From positions 62,001 to 126,000 of the forward strand of contig CAZNDO010000004.1 in assembly GCA_964571855.1 (NCBI GenBank): 64,000 nt of DNA. The letters are read 5' to 3'. A model generated the notes under the pieces. It saw only the letters and a program-made list of their open reading frames with translations. It had not been told where the DNA came from and searched no databases. Position 1 is the first letter of the stretch. Every line of letters starts with the position of its first letter. This DNA is from CAYYFX01 sp964571855 (GTDB lineage Bacteria > ARS69). Of this stretch, positions 34,906-42,833 are shown piece by piece. Position numbers and translations under genes: made by a program.

Positions 34906-35625
34906 ATGTCATCTGCACTCAGCCGGATCCTGTCCGCGGCCGCAGCGTTCGTGCTCGCGCACTCGGCGGCCCCCGCGCTGGAGCGGGTCCCTCGTGCCGC
35001 GCCGGACGCCCACGATGGATGGTCTCGGGGCAGCACCTGCACGGTCGCGTATTACAACTTCTGCACGGGCTGGATCTGGACCTGGACGAATTGGGCGCCG
35101 GGCGATCGCGTGGGCACGTGGTTCCCCTCCCACTGCGCCGGCGTCGGGGGGACCGTCGCATCCAGCTGGCTGTATGTGCCGCAGGCAGCGCCTCCCGGCT
35201 ACGGATTCACCGGAACGTTCGGCGTCCACTCCACGGATGCCCTCGGCTGCCCGGTCGGCGCCCCGCTCGAGACGCAGACCTTCCTGCCGTCCTCCGGGTG
35301 GAACCTCTTCGAGTGGTACGTTTTCACCTGGAACCGCTTCGCGCTGGTCGTGGAGTTCGGAGCGGCACCGGGGAGCCCCATCGGTCTCGCGTCCGATCAC
35401 CCCGCGGTCTCGCCCGTCGGCGGCCCGGCCTGTGGAACCTGCTACCCGCTGTCCCGCGTCACGCACTCGTACCACTGGGGCACCCCGGCCGCGCCGCTGT
35501 GCCCCGGGGTTCCCATCTTCGACGGCTTCTGCAACGCGGAGCTGCTCCTGGACGTGGACGTCCTGCCGCCTCCGTATGCCGTGGAGCCCGCCACTTGGGG
35601 ACGGTTGAAGGCTCTCTACCGGTAG
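34906..35625 (+). CDS. Secreted aromatic- and cysteine-rich protein, unknown function
   Basis: 239 residues with a signal peptide of about 25 residues ending APA-L. The mature protein is rich in Trp, Tyr and Cys; the segment CTVAYYNFCTGWIWTWTNWA followed by PGDRVGTWF is striking, and later segments (GWNLFEWYVFTWNRFALVVE, GTCYPLSRVTHSYHWG) repeat the aromatic character. Eight or so cysteines may pair. I believe this 'YYNxCxGWIWxW' motif recurs in exported proteins of related uncultured bacteria, but no function is known to me. It lacks the FlgD-like C-terminal module found on the other large exported proteins here. It has its own promoter-like site and is divergent from the giant exoprotein gene. 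Confidence 0.75.
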   Translation: MSSALSRILSAAAAFVLAHSAAPALERVPRAAPDAHDGWSRGSTCTVAYYNFCTGWIWTWTNWAPGDRVGTWFPSHCAGVGGTVASSWLYVPQAAPPGYGFTGTFGVHSTDALGCPVGAPLETQTFLPSSGWNLFEWYVFTWNRFALVVEFGAAPGSPIGLASDHPAVSPVGGPACGTCYPLSRVTHSYHWGTPAAPLCPGVPIFDGFCNAELLLDVDVLPPPYAVEPATWGRLKALYR

Positions 35626-35712
35626 CGCGTCGCGCGCTCCACGGCTCACTCGGGCCGTAGCGGCTTCGTCCGGAGCGCGACATAGTCGCATCACCGCCGC
35701 GGGGAGGTGATG

Positions 35713-37236
35713 ATGACTCGTCCGTTCCTGTTCTTCCCGATCGTCACGTTCTGCACACTCGTGACACTGCCCGCGGCAGCGGCATCGGAGGGTGCGTCGG
35801 CGCCACCGTCGGCCGGCGGACCGTCCGTTGCGCCGTTCATCAACGGGCTCGGCGTCTCGCTGTACCGGGAGGTCGCCGCGGCAGCAGGACCCGGCAACGT
35901 CCTCCTGTCGCCGTATGCGGCGCTGCACATCCTGCTGATGTTGACGGAGGGCGCGCGCGGCGGGACCGCGGCGGAACTTGCCGGCGCAGTCGGGCTCGGG
36001 TCCGATCCGGACGAGGTCCGGGCGCTCGCGGACGGGCTCGCCGCTCTGGACGCGGAGCTCACGCGCAGCTCCACCGATGACCGCGCCTTGCGCGCGGAGA
36101 TCGAGGACCTCGGCAGGAGGCTCGAGGAACTCGACGCGATCCGGCGGGCGGGGCGAAGCCCGGCCGACTACCACGCGATCATGGAGACCCATGAGACCCG
36201 AAACCGCCGGGGCGAGCTCTCACGGATGCTCGACCCGCACCGGGTTCGCGTTGCGAACGCGCTGTGGCTCGACCGGCTCCGGACACCCGCCCCCGCGTTC
36301 GCGGCCCGCCTCACGTCGACCTACGGGGCGCTCCTCGATCGCATGGACCGCGCCGACATGGCGGCGTCCCGTCGCCGCGTCGACGCGTGGGTCTCGGAAC
36401 ACACGATGGGACGGATCCCCACGCTGGGCCTGCCCTCCGGTGTAGACGCCGAGCTGCTCCTGGCCACGGCGGTGTACTTCGGAGCGGAGTGGCTCGCGCC
36501 GTTCGAGATGGGCGCCACGCGGCCCGGGCCGTTCCATCGGACCGCGACGGACACCGTCTCGACGCTCCTGATGCAAGGCGCCAGCGCCGAGTGGCGGTAC
36601 GCGGCCTTCGAGGCCGACGGCTCCCTGTTCCCCACCCCGGAGCGGATTCCGGTGGATCCGGGCGTCCCCTGGCCTCCGCAGTATCCCGGCGAGGGCGGCC
36701 TGCTCGTCGTCGAACTGCCCTACCGCGGCGAGCGGATCTCGATGATCCTCGCGGTCCCCGACCGACCCGACGGGCTCGCGGCGCTCGAGAATGGACTGAC
36801 GAGGGACACCGTTTCCGGCTGGGCCGAGGCTCTCGCGCGCCGCACGGTATCCGTGGTCCTGCCACGCTTCCGCTTCGAGACCGAGGATCGGCTCGACGCC
36901 CCGCTGCAGCGCCTGGGCATCCGGACCGCGTTCCGGCCGGGGGCGGACTTCTCCGCCATGACGTCCGACGGCGGCGGAGACCTGTTCGTGGGACGAGTCC
37001 TGCACAAGGCGTACGTGGAGGTGAACGAACGGGGCACGGAGGCCGCCGCGGTCATGGCAGCGGAACTGAGCGGCGGCTCCCGCGTGATCGACACCATCCC
37101 GTTCGTTCCGGCGGTCCGGGCCGACCGGCCGTTCCTCTTCGTGATCCGGGACCGCGTCTCGGGAGCGATCCTCTTCCTGGGGCGGCTCGCCGATCCTGCG
37201 CTCAGCCCCGCGCCGTCGCCGCGTCCTTCGCGGTGA
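35713..37236 (+). CDS. Secreted serpin (serine protease inhibitor family)
   Basis: 507 residues; the ATG at 35713 is five bases after GGGGAGG (an ATG at 35710 and GTG at 35707 are next to it). A signal peptide of about 22 residues ends AAA-A. The serpin fold starts near 38 (PFINGLGVSLYREVAAAAGPG, then NVLLSPYAALHILLMLTEGA). The conserved LWLD and TAVYFGAEWLAPF segments are present, and the hinge ERGTEAAAVMA near residue 440 has the small residues required for loop insertion, so an inhibitory mode is plausible. PFLFVIRD and GAILFLGRL close the fold. It is about 120 residues longer than typical serpins: a charged helical insert at about 112-172 (ALRAEIEDLGRRLEELDAIR) and a reactive loop some seven residues longer than alpha-1-antitrypsin's. 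Its 3' end overlaps the convergent esterase gene by 35 bases. Confidence 0.9.
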   Translation: MTRPFLFFPIVTFCTLVTLPAAAASEGASAPPSAGGPSVAPFINGLGVSLYREVAAAAGPGNVLLSPYAALHILLMLTEGARGGTAAELAGAVGLGSDPDEVRALADGLAALDAELTRSSTDDRALRAEIEDLGRRLEELDAIRRAGRSPADYHAIMETHETRNRRGELSRMLDPHRVRVANALWLDRLRTPAPAFAARLTSTYGALLDRMDRADMAASRRRVDAWVSEHTMGRIPTLGLPSGVDAELLLATAVYFGAEWLAPFEMGATRPGPFHRTATDTVSTLLMQGASAEWRYAAFEADGSLFPTPERIPVDPGVPWPPQYPGEGGLLVVELPYRGERISMILAVPDRPDGLAALENGLTRDTVSGWAEALARRTVSVVLPRFRFETEDRLDAPLQRLGIRTAFRPGADFSAMTSDGGGDLFVGRVLHKAYVEVNERGTEAAAVMAAELSGGSRVIDTIPFVPAVRADRPFLFVIRDRVSGAILFLGRLADPALSPAPSPRPSR

Positions 37237-37957
37237 GCTCCGCGAGGTACTGCGGGAACATCCTCCGCCACAGCGGCCAGTCGTGCTTCCAGTCCTTGCC
37301 CCAGGAGTCCACGCGGTTCGGGACGCCCTTGTCGCCGAGCAGCTTCGCCGCGCGCCAGGACTCGCCGATGTCCTCCGCCTCGCCCTCGCCGGACGCGAAC
37401 AGCACGAAGCGCTGCCGCAGGGCCGCGAGGTGCGGCTCGCTGATGCGACCCAGCAGCGTGAGCGGCGACGACGACCAGAAGCGCGGCCCCGGATCGCCGT
37501 CCTTGATGAAGCGGCGCAGCTCGAACGTGCCGCTCATGCACAGCGCGTGGGAGAAGACGTCCGGGTAGCGCACCACGCACGCGAGCGCGTTGAACGCGCC
37601 GATGGACGAGCCCGCCGCGATCACCGTGGCCCGCGGGTCCTGGCAGTCCGCGCGGATGGCCGGCACCACCTCGTGGTAGATGGCCTCCTGGAACTGGTCC
37701 TGCTTCGCGCCGCGGTCCGCGGGCTTGCCGTCGCCGCGCAGCATGGCGCGGCCGGCCACGCTGTCCACGGAGTAGAGCTTCACCTTGCCGGCGGCCAGCA
37801 GATCCGCCGCCGACGCCACGAGGTGGAAGCGCTCCACCTCCTCCGCGTCACCGCCCGCGGTGGCGAACAGGAGCACGGGCTTGCCCACCGCGCCCCAGCG
37901 CACCAGCGTGAGGTCCTCGCCCAGCCGATCCGAACGCCAGGTGGTCCGCTCCTTCAC
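37202..37957 (-). CDS. Alpha/beta-hydrolase-fold esterase (PF00756-like)
   Basis: 251 residues from a GTG that overlaps the stop of the upstream ATP-grasp gene (GTGA). The nucleophile elbow is GSSIGAFNALACVVRYPDVF (Ser near 125), in the context typical of putative esterases and enterochelin-esterase-like enzymes; a likely catalytic His is in KHDWPLWRRM near the C-terminus. There is no signal peptide. As last gene of the leftward operon it probably hydrolyses an ester or acyl group on the product made by the upstream ligases. It differs in sequence from the second esterase at 39435-40610 and lacks that protein's N-terminal domain. Confidence 0.82.
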   Translation of the reverse strand: MKERTTWRSDRLGEDLTLVRWGAVGKPVLLFATAGGDAEEVERFHLVASAADLLAAGKVKLYSVDSVAGRAMLRGDGKPADRGAKQDQFQEAIYHEVVPAIRADCQDPRATVIAAGSSIGAFNALACVVRYPDVFSHALCMSGTFELRRFIKDGDPGPRFWSSSPLTLLGRISEPHLAALRQRFVLFASGEGEAEDIGESWRAAKLLGDKGVPNRVDSWGKDWKHDWPLWRRMFPQYLAELTAKDAATARG

Positions 37958-39390
37958 GGCTTCGCCCCCGTCTTCGCCTTCGCTGCGCCGCGCGCCGCCG
38001 GCTTCGCGGCCTTGGCCGCCGGCCTGGCTTCCGCCCTGGCCTCCTTCGCCTTCGGGGCCTTCGCTCCGGCCTTCCCGGCCGGCTTCGTCCCGCCGCCCTT
38101 CGCGCCGCCCGCGGTCACCGCCGCCGCGCGCGGCGGCGCGAGCACGGCCGGCTCCCGCCCCTCCTCGCCGCGCCACTTCTGCACGCGCTGCCAGAAGAGC
38201 TCGGTGAACTTCTCCACCTCGTGCGCCGGGTACAGCGCCTGCACCTTCTTGCGCACGGCGTCCTTCGCCGTGTCCGTGCCGAAGAACTCGTGCGCCACCT
38301 CGTCCAGGTGCGGCAGGTGCGTGCGGCAGAAGTCCTCGAACCCGTCCGTGTCGAACTGCCGATGCGCCAGCGCCGCGTAGCCGCGCAGCTTCTCCCGGTA
38401 GGACGCGCCGCTCGCCGCGATCTCGAAGTACGGCGCCCAGTCCTGGTTCGGCGACTTCCGCCGGCCCGTGGCGGCGCAGAACAGCGCCCAGCGCAGGTTC
38501 GCCGTGACCAGCCACGGGAAGTGGTAGTGCAGCGACGTGACCTGCGAGTCCGGGCACGGGTTCGCGAAGTCGATGGGGTGCCACGTGCCGTCCGTGCCGC
38601 GCAGCGACTCGCAGGAGTTGAAGTCCCAGCCGAAGAACGCGTTGATGGTGAGCACCATGTCCGCGAGGAGCGACGCGTCGTCGTCCCCCACCACGTTCCG
38701 CACCATCGTGTAGCGGTCGTGCAGCGGGGCGGACGGGTCGTACAGCACCGTGCGCACCTGCGGCCCCAGCCCGATCGTGCGCACGAAGAGGTCGTGCGGC
38801 TCCACCGCGCGCTGCAGGTGCATGATGTGCCGGCCGCTCTCCTCGTACGCGGCGCGGAGCGTCTTCTCGCCGTCGATGCGGCTCACGCCCACCCAGCCGC
38901 CGCCGTCGTACGGCTTCATGTACATGGGGTAGCCGAGCCGCTCGCCCACCTGGCCGAGATCGAAGAGCCGCGCGTACCGCTCCAGCGTGGGCCGCAGGTC
39001 CGGCTTCGGCTCGTACTCCTTCGGCGGCACCAGCCACGTCTCCGGCACCGGCAGCCCCAGCCGCATCATGGCGCAATACGAGGTGTGCTTCTCCATGGAC
39101 TGGATGGTCCACGGGTTGTTGAACACGTACACGTCGTCCATCACGACCGACTTCTTGATCCACTCGCGGCTCGTGTGGTACCAGTGCGTCAACCGGTCGA
39201 TCACGAGGTCGTAGCGGCGCGGCTTGCGCAGGTCGAACGGCTCGATCGTGACGCGCTCCACCTCGAAGCGCACGGTGTCCCGCCCTATCGGGAGCGCCAG
39301 GTCCAGGCGCTTCAGGATCTCCTCGAACGCGATCGGCCAGCAGATGTCGGCACCCAGCGAGAGGCCGATCCTCTTCGTGACGTCAGCCAT
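37954..39390 (-). CDS. ATP-grasp ligase with basic low-complexity C-terminal tail
   Basis: 478 residues. The N-terminal 110 residues form a pre-grasp domain with RRYDLVIDRLTHWYHTSREW and a segment VVMDDVYVFNNPWTIQSMEK that resembles the entry of RimK/glutathione-synthetase-type enzymes. The ATP-grasp core shows the nucleotide lysine in GYPMYMKPYDGGGWVGVSRI and metal ligands in WHPIDFANPCPD. A helical C-terminal part (about 330-405) precedes about 65 residues made almost only of Ala, Lys, Gly and Pro (GAKAPKAKEARAEARPAAKA). The core should join a carboxylate to an amine using ATP; substrates are unknown. The tail might bind nucleic acid or polyanions, or serve as an attachment site. It is more distant from the three ATP-grasp paralogues upstream. 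Confidence 0.83.
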   Translation of the reverse strand: MADVTKRIGLSLGADICWPIAFEEILKRLDLALPIGRDTVRFEVERVTIEPFDLRKPRRYDLVIDRLTHWYHTSREWIKKSVVMDDVYVFNNPWTIQSMEKHTSYCAMMRLGLPVPETWLVPPKEYEPKPDLRPTLERYARLFDLGQVGERLGYPMYMKPYDGGGWVGVSRIDGEKTLRAAYEESGRHIMHLQRAVEPHDLFVRTIGLGPQVRTVLYDPSAPLHDRYTMVRNVVGDDDASLLADMVLTINAFFGWDFNSCESLRGTDGTWHPIDFANPCPDSQVTSLHYHFPWLVTANLRWALFCAATGRRKSPNQDWAPYFEIAASGASYREKLRGYAALAHRQFDTDGFEDFCRTHLPHLDEVAHEFFGTDTAKDAVRKKVQALYPAHEVEKFTELFWQRVQKWRGEEGREPAVLAPPRAAAVTAGGAKGGGTKPAGKAGAKAPKAKEARAEARPAAKAAKPAARGAAKAKTGAKP

Positions 39391-39434
39391 TCCTGCCTCG
39401 GGGATTGGGGGCGCACGCGTCGGCGCGCGGAGCG

Positions 39435-40610
39435 CTATTCATACACCATCCACAGGGGCCCCGGGAACAGCCAGGAGAGCCCCTCGCGCAGGCGGTCGCG
39501 CCAGTTCTCCCAGTTGTGCCCGTCGCGGGCCTCCACCCAGCGCACGTCCATGCCGGCGGACTGCAGCACCGGCACCAGCGAGCGGTTCTCGTAGATGAGC
39601 GACTCGAACGTCCCGCACGTGAGGAACACGCGGCTCGCCACGCGCACGGGGGCGCGCCGGTAGCGGTTCATGAAGCCCACGATCGGCTCGAACGTGGGGC
39701 CGCGTTCGCGGGCGCCGACCTCGCCGAGGTCCGAGAACGCGAACGACCCGGACTGCAGCAGCAGCCGGCCGAAGAGGTCCGGGTAGCGCACCGCCGTGGA
39801 GAACGACGCCACCGCGCCCAGGCTGGCGCCCATGAGGCAGCGCGACGCCGGCTGCCGCTCCAGCGGGTACCGCTCCTCCAGCAGCGGCAGCAGCTCCTCC
39901 GCCACGAAGCGCGCGTGCGGCTCGTGGTCCGCGTACTCGCGCAGCCGCTCGCGCGGGTGCAGGAGCGCGGCCACCACGCCGGGGATCTCGCGGCGCGCGA
40001 TCAGGTTGTCCAGCACCGCCTTGAGGTTCGAGTAGTTCAGGTAGTCCGGGCCGTCGTGCACCACGAGCAGCGGGTAGTTCCGCGTGGCACGGAAGCGCGG
40101 CGGCAGGTACATCGTGACCGGCATGGGCCGGCCGTACGCGTCGCTGGCGAGGACCACGTCCTCCAGGCGGCCCGCCGCCGCTTCCGGATCCGGCAGCGAC
40201 CACGCCGGCGTCTCGTAGCCGTGCGTGGTGCACACGGAGTTCGCGCCGAAGGGATCGCGCGCGCGCTTCGCGTTCAGCGGATCCTCGATCCACTCCGCGT
40301 GCCGCCCGCGCACGATCTCCAGCTTGTACTCCACGCGGGCGCGGTCCGGGAGCTGCAGCGTGAGCACCCACAGGTCCGTGGCGCCCACGCGACGGAACGC
40401 CTGCGACGCCGGCAGCCCGTACACCCAGTGCCGCAGGCTCACCGCGGTGGCCTTGCCGCGCCACGCGAACGTGACGGCGCCCTCCTCCACGAGCGGGAAC
40501 TCGTGCGCCGCGAGGAACGCGTCCACGTCCGCGGCGGCGAGATCCTCGCGCGCCTCGAGCGCGCGCACGATGGGGCTGGCCGACTCCGGATCGTCCACGC
40601 GCCCGATCAC
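39435..40610 (-). CDS. Enterochelin-esterase-like hydrolase with N-terminal Ig-like domain
   Basis: 391 residues from a GTG after GGAGGTGGC, overlapping the stop of the upstream gene (GTGA). Residues about 35-115 form a CBM48/Ig-like N-domain (VTFAWRGKATAVSLRHWVYG), as in Fes/IroD-type esterases. The hydrolase domain has LPPRFRATRNYPLLVVHDGP, the nucleophile elbow MGASLGAVASFSTAVRYPDL and, at the C-terminus, DGHNWENWRDRLREGL, the catalytic-His signature of enterochelin esterases. No signal peptide, so it acts in the cytoplasm. Fes-type enzymes cut ester bonds in cyclic siderophores, but the operon has no siderophore synthesis genes; an ester or acylated peptide made by the adjacent ligases is the more likely substrate. 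Confidence 0.87.
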   Translation of the reverse strand: MIGRVDDPESASPIVRALEAREDLAAADVDAFLAAHEFPLVEEGAVTFAWRGKATAVSLRHWVYGLPASQAFRRVGATDLWVLTLQLPDRARVEYKLEIVRGRHAEWIEDPLNAKRARDPFGANSVCTTHGYETPAWSLPDPEAAAGRLEDVVLASDAYGRPMPVTMYLPPRFRATRNYPLLVVHDGPDYLNYSNLKAVLDNLIARREIPGVVAALLHPRERLREYADHEPHARFVAEELLPLLEERYPLERQPASRCLMGASLGAVASFSTAVRYPDLFGRLLLQSGSFAFSDLGEVGARERGPTFEPIVGFMNRYRRAPVRVASRVFLTCGTFESLIYENRSLVPVLQSAGMDVRWVEARDGHNWENWRDRLREGLSWLFPGPLWMVYE

Positions 40611-41611
40611 GACGCCACCTCCGCGAGCGCGCCCGAGGCGTCCAGCCGGCGCGCGCCGCCCGACGCGGCCACCCGGTTCCCGCGCAGCTCCAGCACGGCG
40701 GACTCGTCCAGCGTCACGCACGACGCCGGCGCGAAGCGGCGCGCGAAGCGACCCACGCGCGCGGGGTCGTCCAGCCGCAGCCGGACGGACGCGTCCGGCA
40801 GCGCCACGAGGTCCCGCACCAGCGCGATCCCCGCGTCGAAGATCTCGGCGTTGCCCGGACCCCACGGCGGGCTGTCGTGGTACACCACCACGCGCTCCGT
40901 GACGGCCATGGCGCCGGCGGACCAGGCCACGACGGGCTGGTCGTCGCGCAGGGCCTCCGCCACCGCGAAGAAGCGCAGCCGGTTCGCCAGCACGGCCACG
41001 TGCCCGCCGGCGATCACCAGCGCCTCGCAGCCGCGAACGACCTGCCGCACCTCCTCCCGGTGCTGCTGCACGGCGGGCCGGTTCGACAGGTCCAGCTTCT
41101 CGTCCCACTCCGCGAACACGTCGCGCACGCGCGCGAGGTGCCGCGCGTCCAGCTCGCGCAGCGCGGCCATGGCCTCGCGCCGCTCCCACGCGAGCGCCTC
41201 CGGCGGCCCGCCGCGCCGCTCCAGCTCCGCCAGGGCGGCGATGGCGTACGCGAGCCGAAGGTCGTACAGGCGGCGCATGGAGCGGAGGAAGTCCTGCCGC
41301 TCGCGGTGCGCGTTCGCCACGTCCGGATGCGAGGTGAAGAGGACATCCGCGCGCGCGTGCAGCCGCAGGTCCACCGCCCGCGTGCCCAGCCGCGCGAGGA
41401 CCTCCACGTCCCCCTCGCCCTCCTGGAGCCCGGCGGTCACGACCGCCACGCGTTCGCGCGATCCGAGCCGTTCCAGGACGGCCGGCAGCGTGGCCGCCTT
41501 GCGCTGCGGCCCCAGCAGGACGACCGTGCGCGATCCCGCCGCGCGCGGCGCCCGCACCGGCGCCGTCTCCGCCGTCTCCGCTCCCGCCGTCGCCGTCGCC
41601 GCCGCCGTCAC
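40607..41611 (-). CDS. Peptidase S51/class I glutamine-amidotransferase-like hydrolase
   Basis: 334 residues from a GTG overlapping the stop of the upstream ATP-grasp gene (GTGA). After about 25 variable residues, the Rossmann-like core opens with GSRTVVLLGPQRKAATLPAV and RVAVVTAGLQEGEGDVEVLA, followed by an unusual helical insert of roughly 110 residues. The conserved nucleophile strand is QPVVAWSAGAMAVTERVVVY: Ser in the S-A-G-A turn, as in cyanophycinase and dipeptidase E (S51). EALVIAGGHVAVLANRL precedes it. S51 enzymes hydrolyse isopeptide or Asp-X bonds, so it is a good candidate to trim or degrade what the operon's ligases build. It is too divergent to call a cyanophycinase. Confidence 0.75.
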   Translation of the reverse strand: MTAAATATAGAETAETAPVRAPRAAGSRTVVLLGPQRKAATLPAVLERLGSRERVAVVTAGLQEGEGDVEVLARLGTRAVDLRLHARADVLFTSHPDVANAHRERQDFLRSMRRLYDLRLAYAIAALAELERRGGPPEALAWERREAMAALRELDARHLARVRDVFAEWDEKLDLSNRPAVQQHREEVRQVVRGCEALVIAGGHVAVLANRLRFFAVAEALRDDQPVVAWSAGAMAVTERVVVYHDSPPWGPGNAEIFDAGIALVRDLVALPDASVRLRLDDPARVGRFARRFAPASCVTLDESAVLELRGNRVAASGGARRLDASGALAEVAS

Positions 41612-42831
41612 CGGGCCCGCACCTTCACGGTCTCGCCCACGCGGTTCAGCATGGCGCGCAGCTCGTCGAAGTCCGGGTGCCGCATGCGGACCCACGCGTT
41701 CGCCATGTACCCCGCGTCCACGCCCTGCGTGGGCGTTCCGGGGCTGGGGAGGTGGTAGTCGATGATCCACTCGCCGTAGTCGTGCTGGATGCGGTCCAGC
41801 CCCTCGTACCGGTCGATCACGCCGTCCCGGTCCGGGCGCAGGTTGATGATGCCCGCGGAGTACCGCCGCGACGGCGCGCGCGACGTCTTCCCCCAGCAGA
41901 TGGCCATGGCCCATTCCGCGTACAGGTCCATCTCGTTCGCGGCGCAGTACAGGTCCCACGCGCCCACGCCCGGCGGGCGGCATCCGATCTCGGAGAACTT
42001 CAGCCCCTTCGGCCCGAAGAACCACTCCATGTGCGTGGGGGATGTGCCGATCCCGAGCGCGGCGATCACGCGGCGGCCCAGGTCCCGCACCTCGGTGTAG
42101 TCCGGCGCGGTGTCGATGCGGTTCGTGACGATGAACTGCGGAGAGATCCAGCGCGTGCGCATGGCCTCCAGCACGTTCGGGAAGTAGTGCGTCGCGAAGT
42201 CGTGGTGCACCTTCCCGTCCACGGTCATCGTGTCGTAGAAGCCCTCGTGCCCCTCGATGAACTCCTCGATGGCCACGGACTGCCCCTGCCCGAGCCCGCT
42301 GCCCGCGATGGCCGCCTCCAGCTCCTCCGCGCTGGCGGCCTTGAACGTGCCGGACGCGCCGGCGCCGCCGCGCGGCTTCACGATCAGCGGATACCCCACG
42401 CGCGCGGCGAACTCGCGCGCCGCTTCCGGGCGGTCACAGCCGGTCGACTGCGCGCACGGGATGCCCGCGGCGCGCAGCACCTCCTTCATCGTGGGCTTGT
42501 CCCGGCAGGCCCAGGCGGTCTTCGTGGAAGTGCCCGGGATGCCGAGCGCCTCGCGCACGCGCGCCGCGCCCATCACGTGCGCCTCCACGGTGGCCTCCAG
42601 GCGGTCCACCTTGAGGCGGTCGTTCACCCACCGGACCGCCCGCAGCATCTCGTCCTCGTCCACCACGGAGCGGACGCGCTCGTAGTGCACCATCTGGTTC
42701 TTCAGGTCCGCGGGCAGCGCCTCCAGCGGGCGCTCGCCGACGCCGGTGACGGTGGCGCCCACCGCGTGCAGGCCGCGCACGAACTCGCGCTGGTTCGCCG
42801 GGAAGGCCGGCTCCACGAAGACGACGTGCAT
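41608..42831 (-). CDS. ATP-grasp ligase (paralogue A)
   Basis: 407 residues; ATG at 42831, two bases after the stop of the glycogen-synthase gene. Pre-grasp domain starts MHVVFVEPAFPANQREFVRG, with VTGVGERPLEALPADLKNQM. Core motifs: CRDKPTMKEVLRAAGIPCAQ, the ATP lysine in VGYPLIVKPRGGAGASGTFK, the glutamate hinge in VAIEEFIEGHEG, and the metal-site end THMEWFFGPKG...EIGCRPPGVG. The E-I-G-x-R-P-P-G end is usual for PF13535-type ATP-grasp enzymes. It is clearly paralogous to the genes at 44377 and 45664 over its whole length. The reaction should be carboxylate-amine ligation through an acyl-phosphate; substrates unknown. Translationally coupled to the S51-like gene. Confidence 0.87.
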   Translation of the reverse strand: MHVVFVEPAFPANQREFVRGLHAVGATVTGVGERPLEALPADLKNQMVHYERVRSVVDEDEMLRAVRWVNDRLKVDRLEATVEAHVMGAARVREALGIPGTSTKTAWACRDKPTMKEVLRAAGIPCAQSTGCDRPEAAREFAARVGYPLIVKPRGGAGASGTFKAASAEELEAAIAGSGLGQGQSVAIEEFIEGHEGFYDTMTVDGKVHHDFATHYFPNVLEAMRTRWISPQFIVTNRIDTAPDYTEVRDLGRRVIAALGIGTSPTHMEWFFGPKGLKFSEIGCRPPGVGAWDLYCAANEMDLYAEWAMAICWGKTSRAPSRRYSAGIINLRPDRDGVIDRYEGLDRIQHDYGEWIIDYHLPSPGTPTQGVDAGYMANAWVRMRHPDFDELRAMLNRVGETVKVRAR

Positions 42832-42833
42832 CG

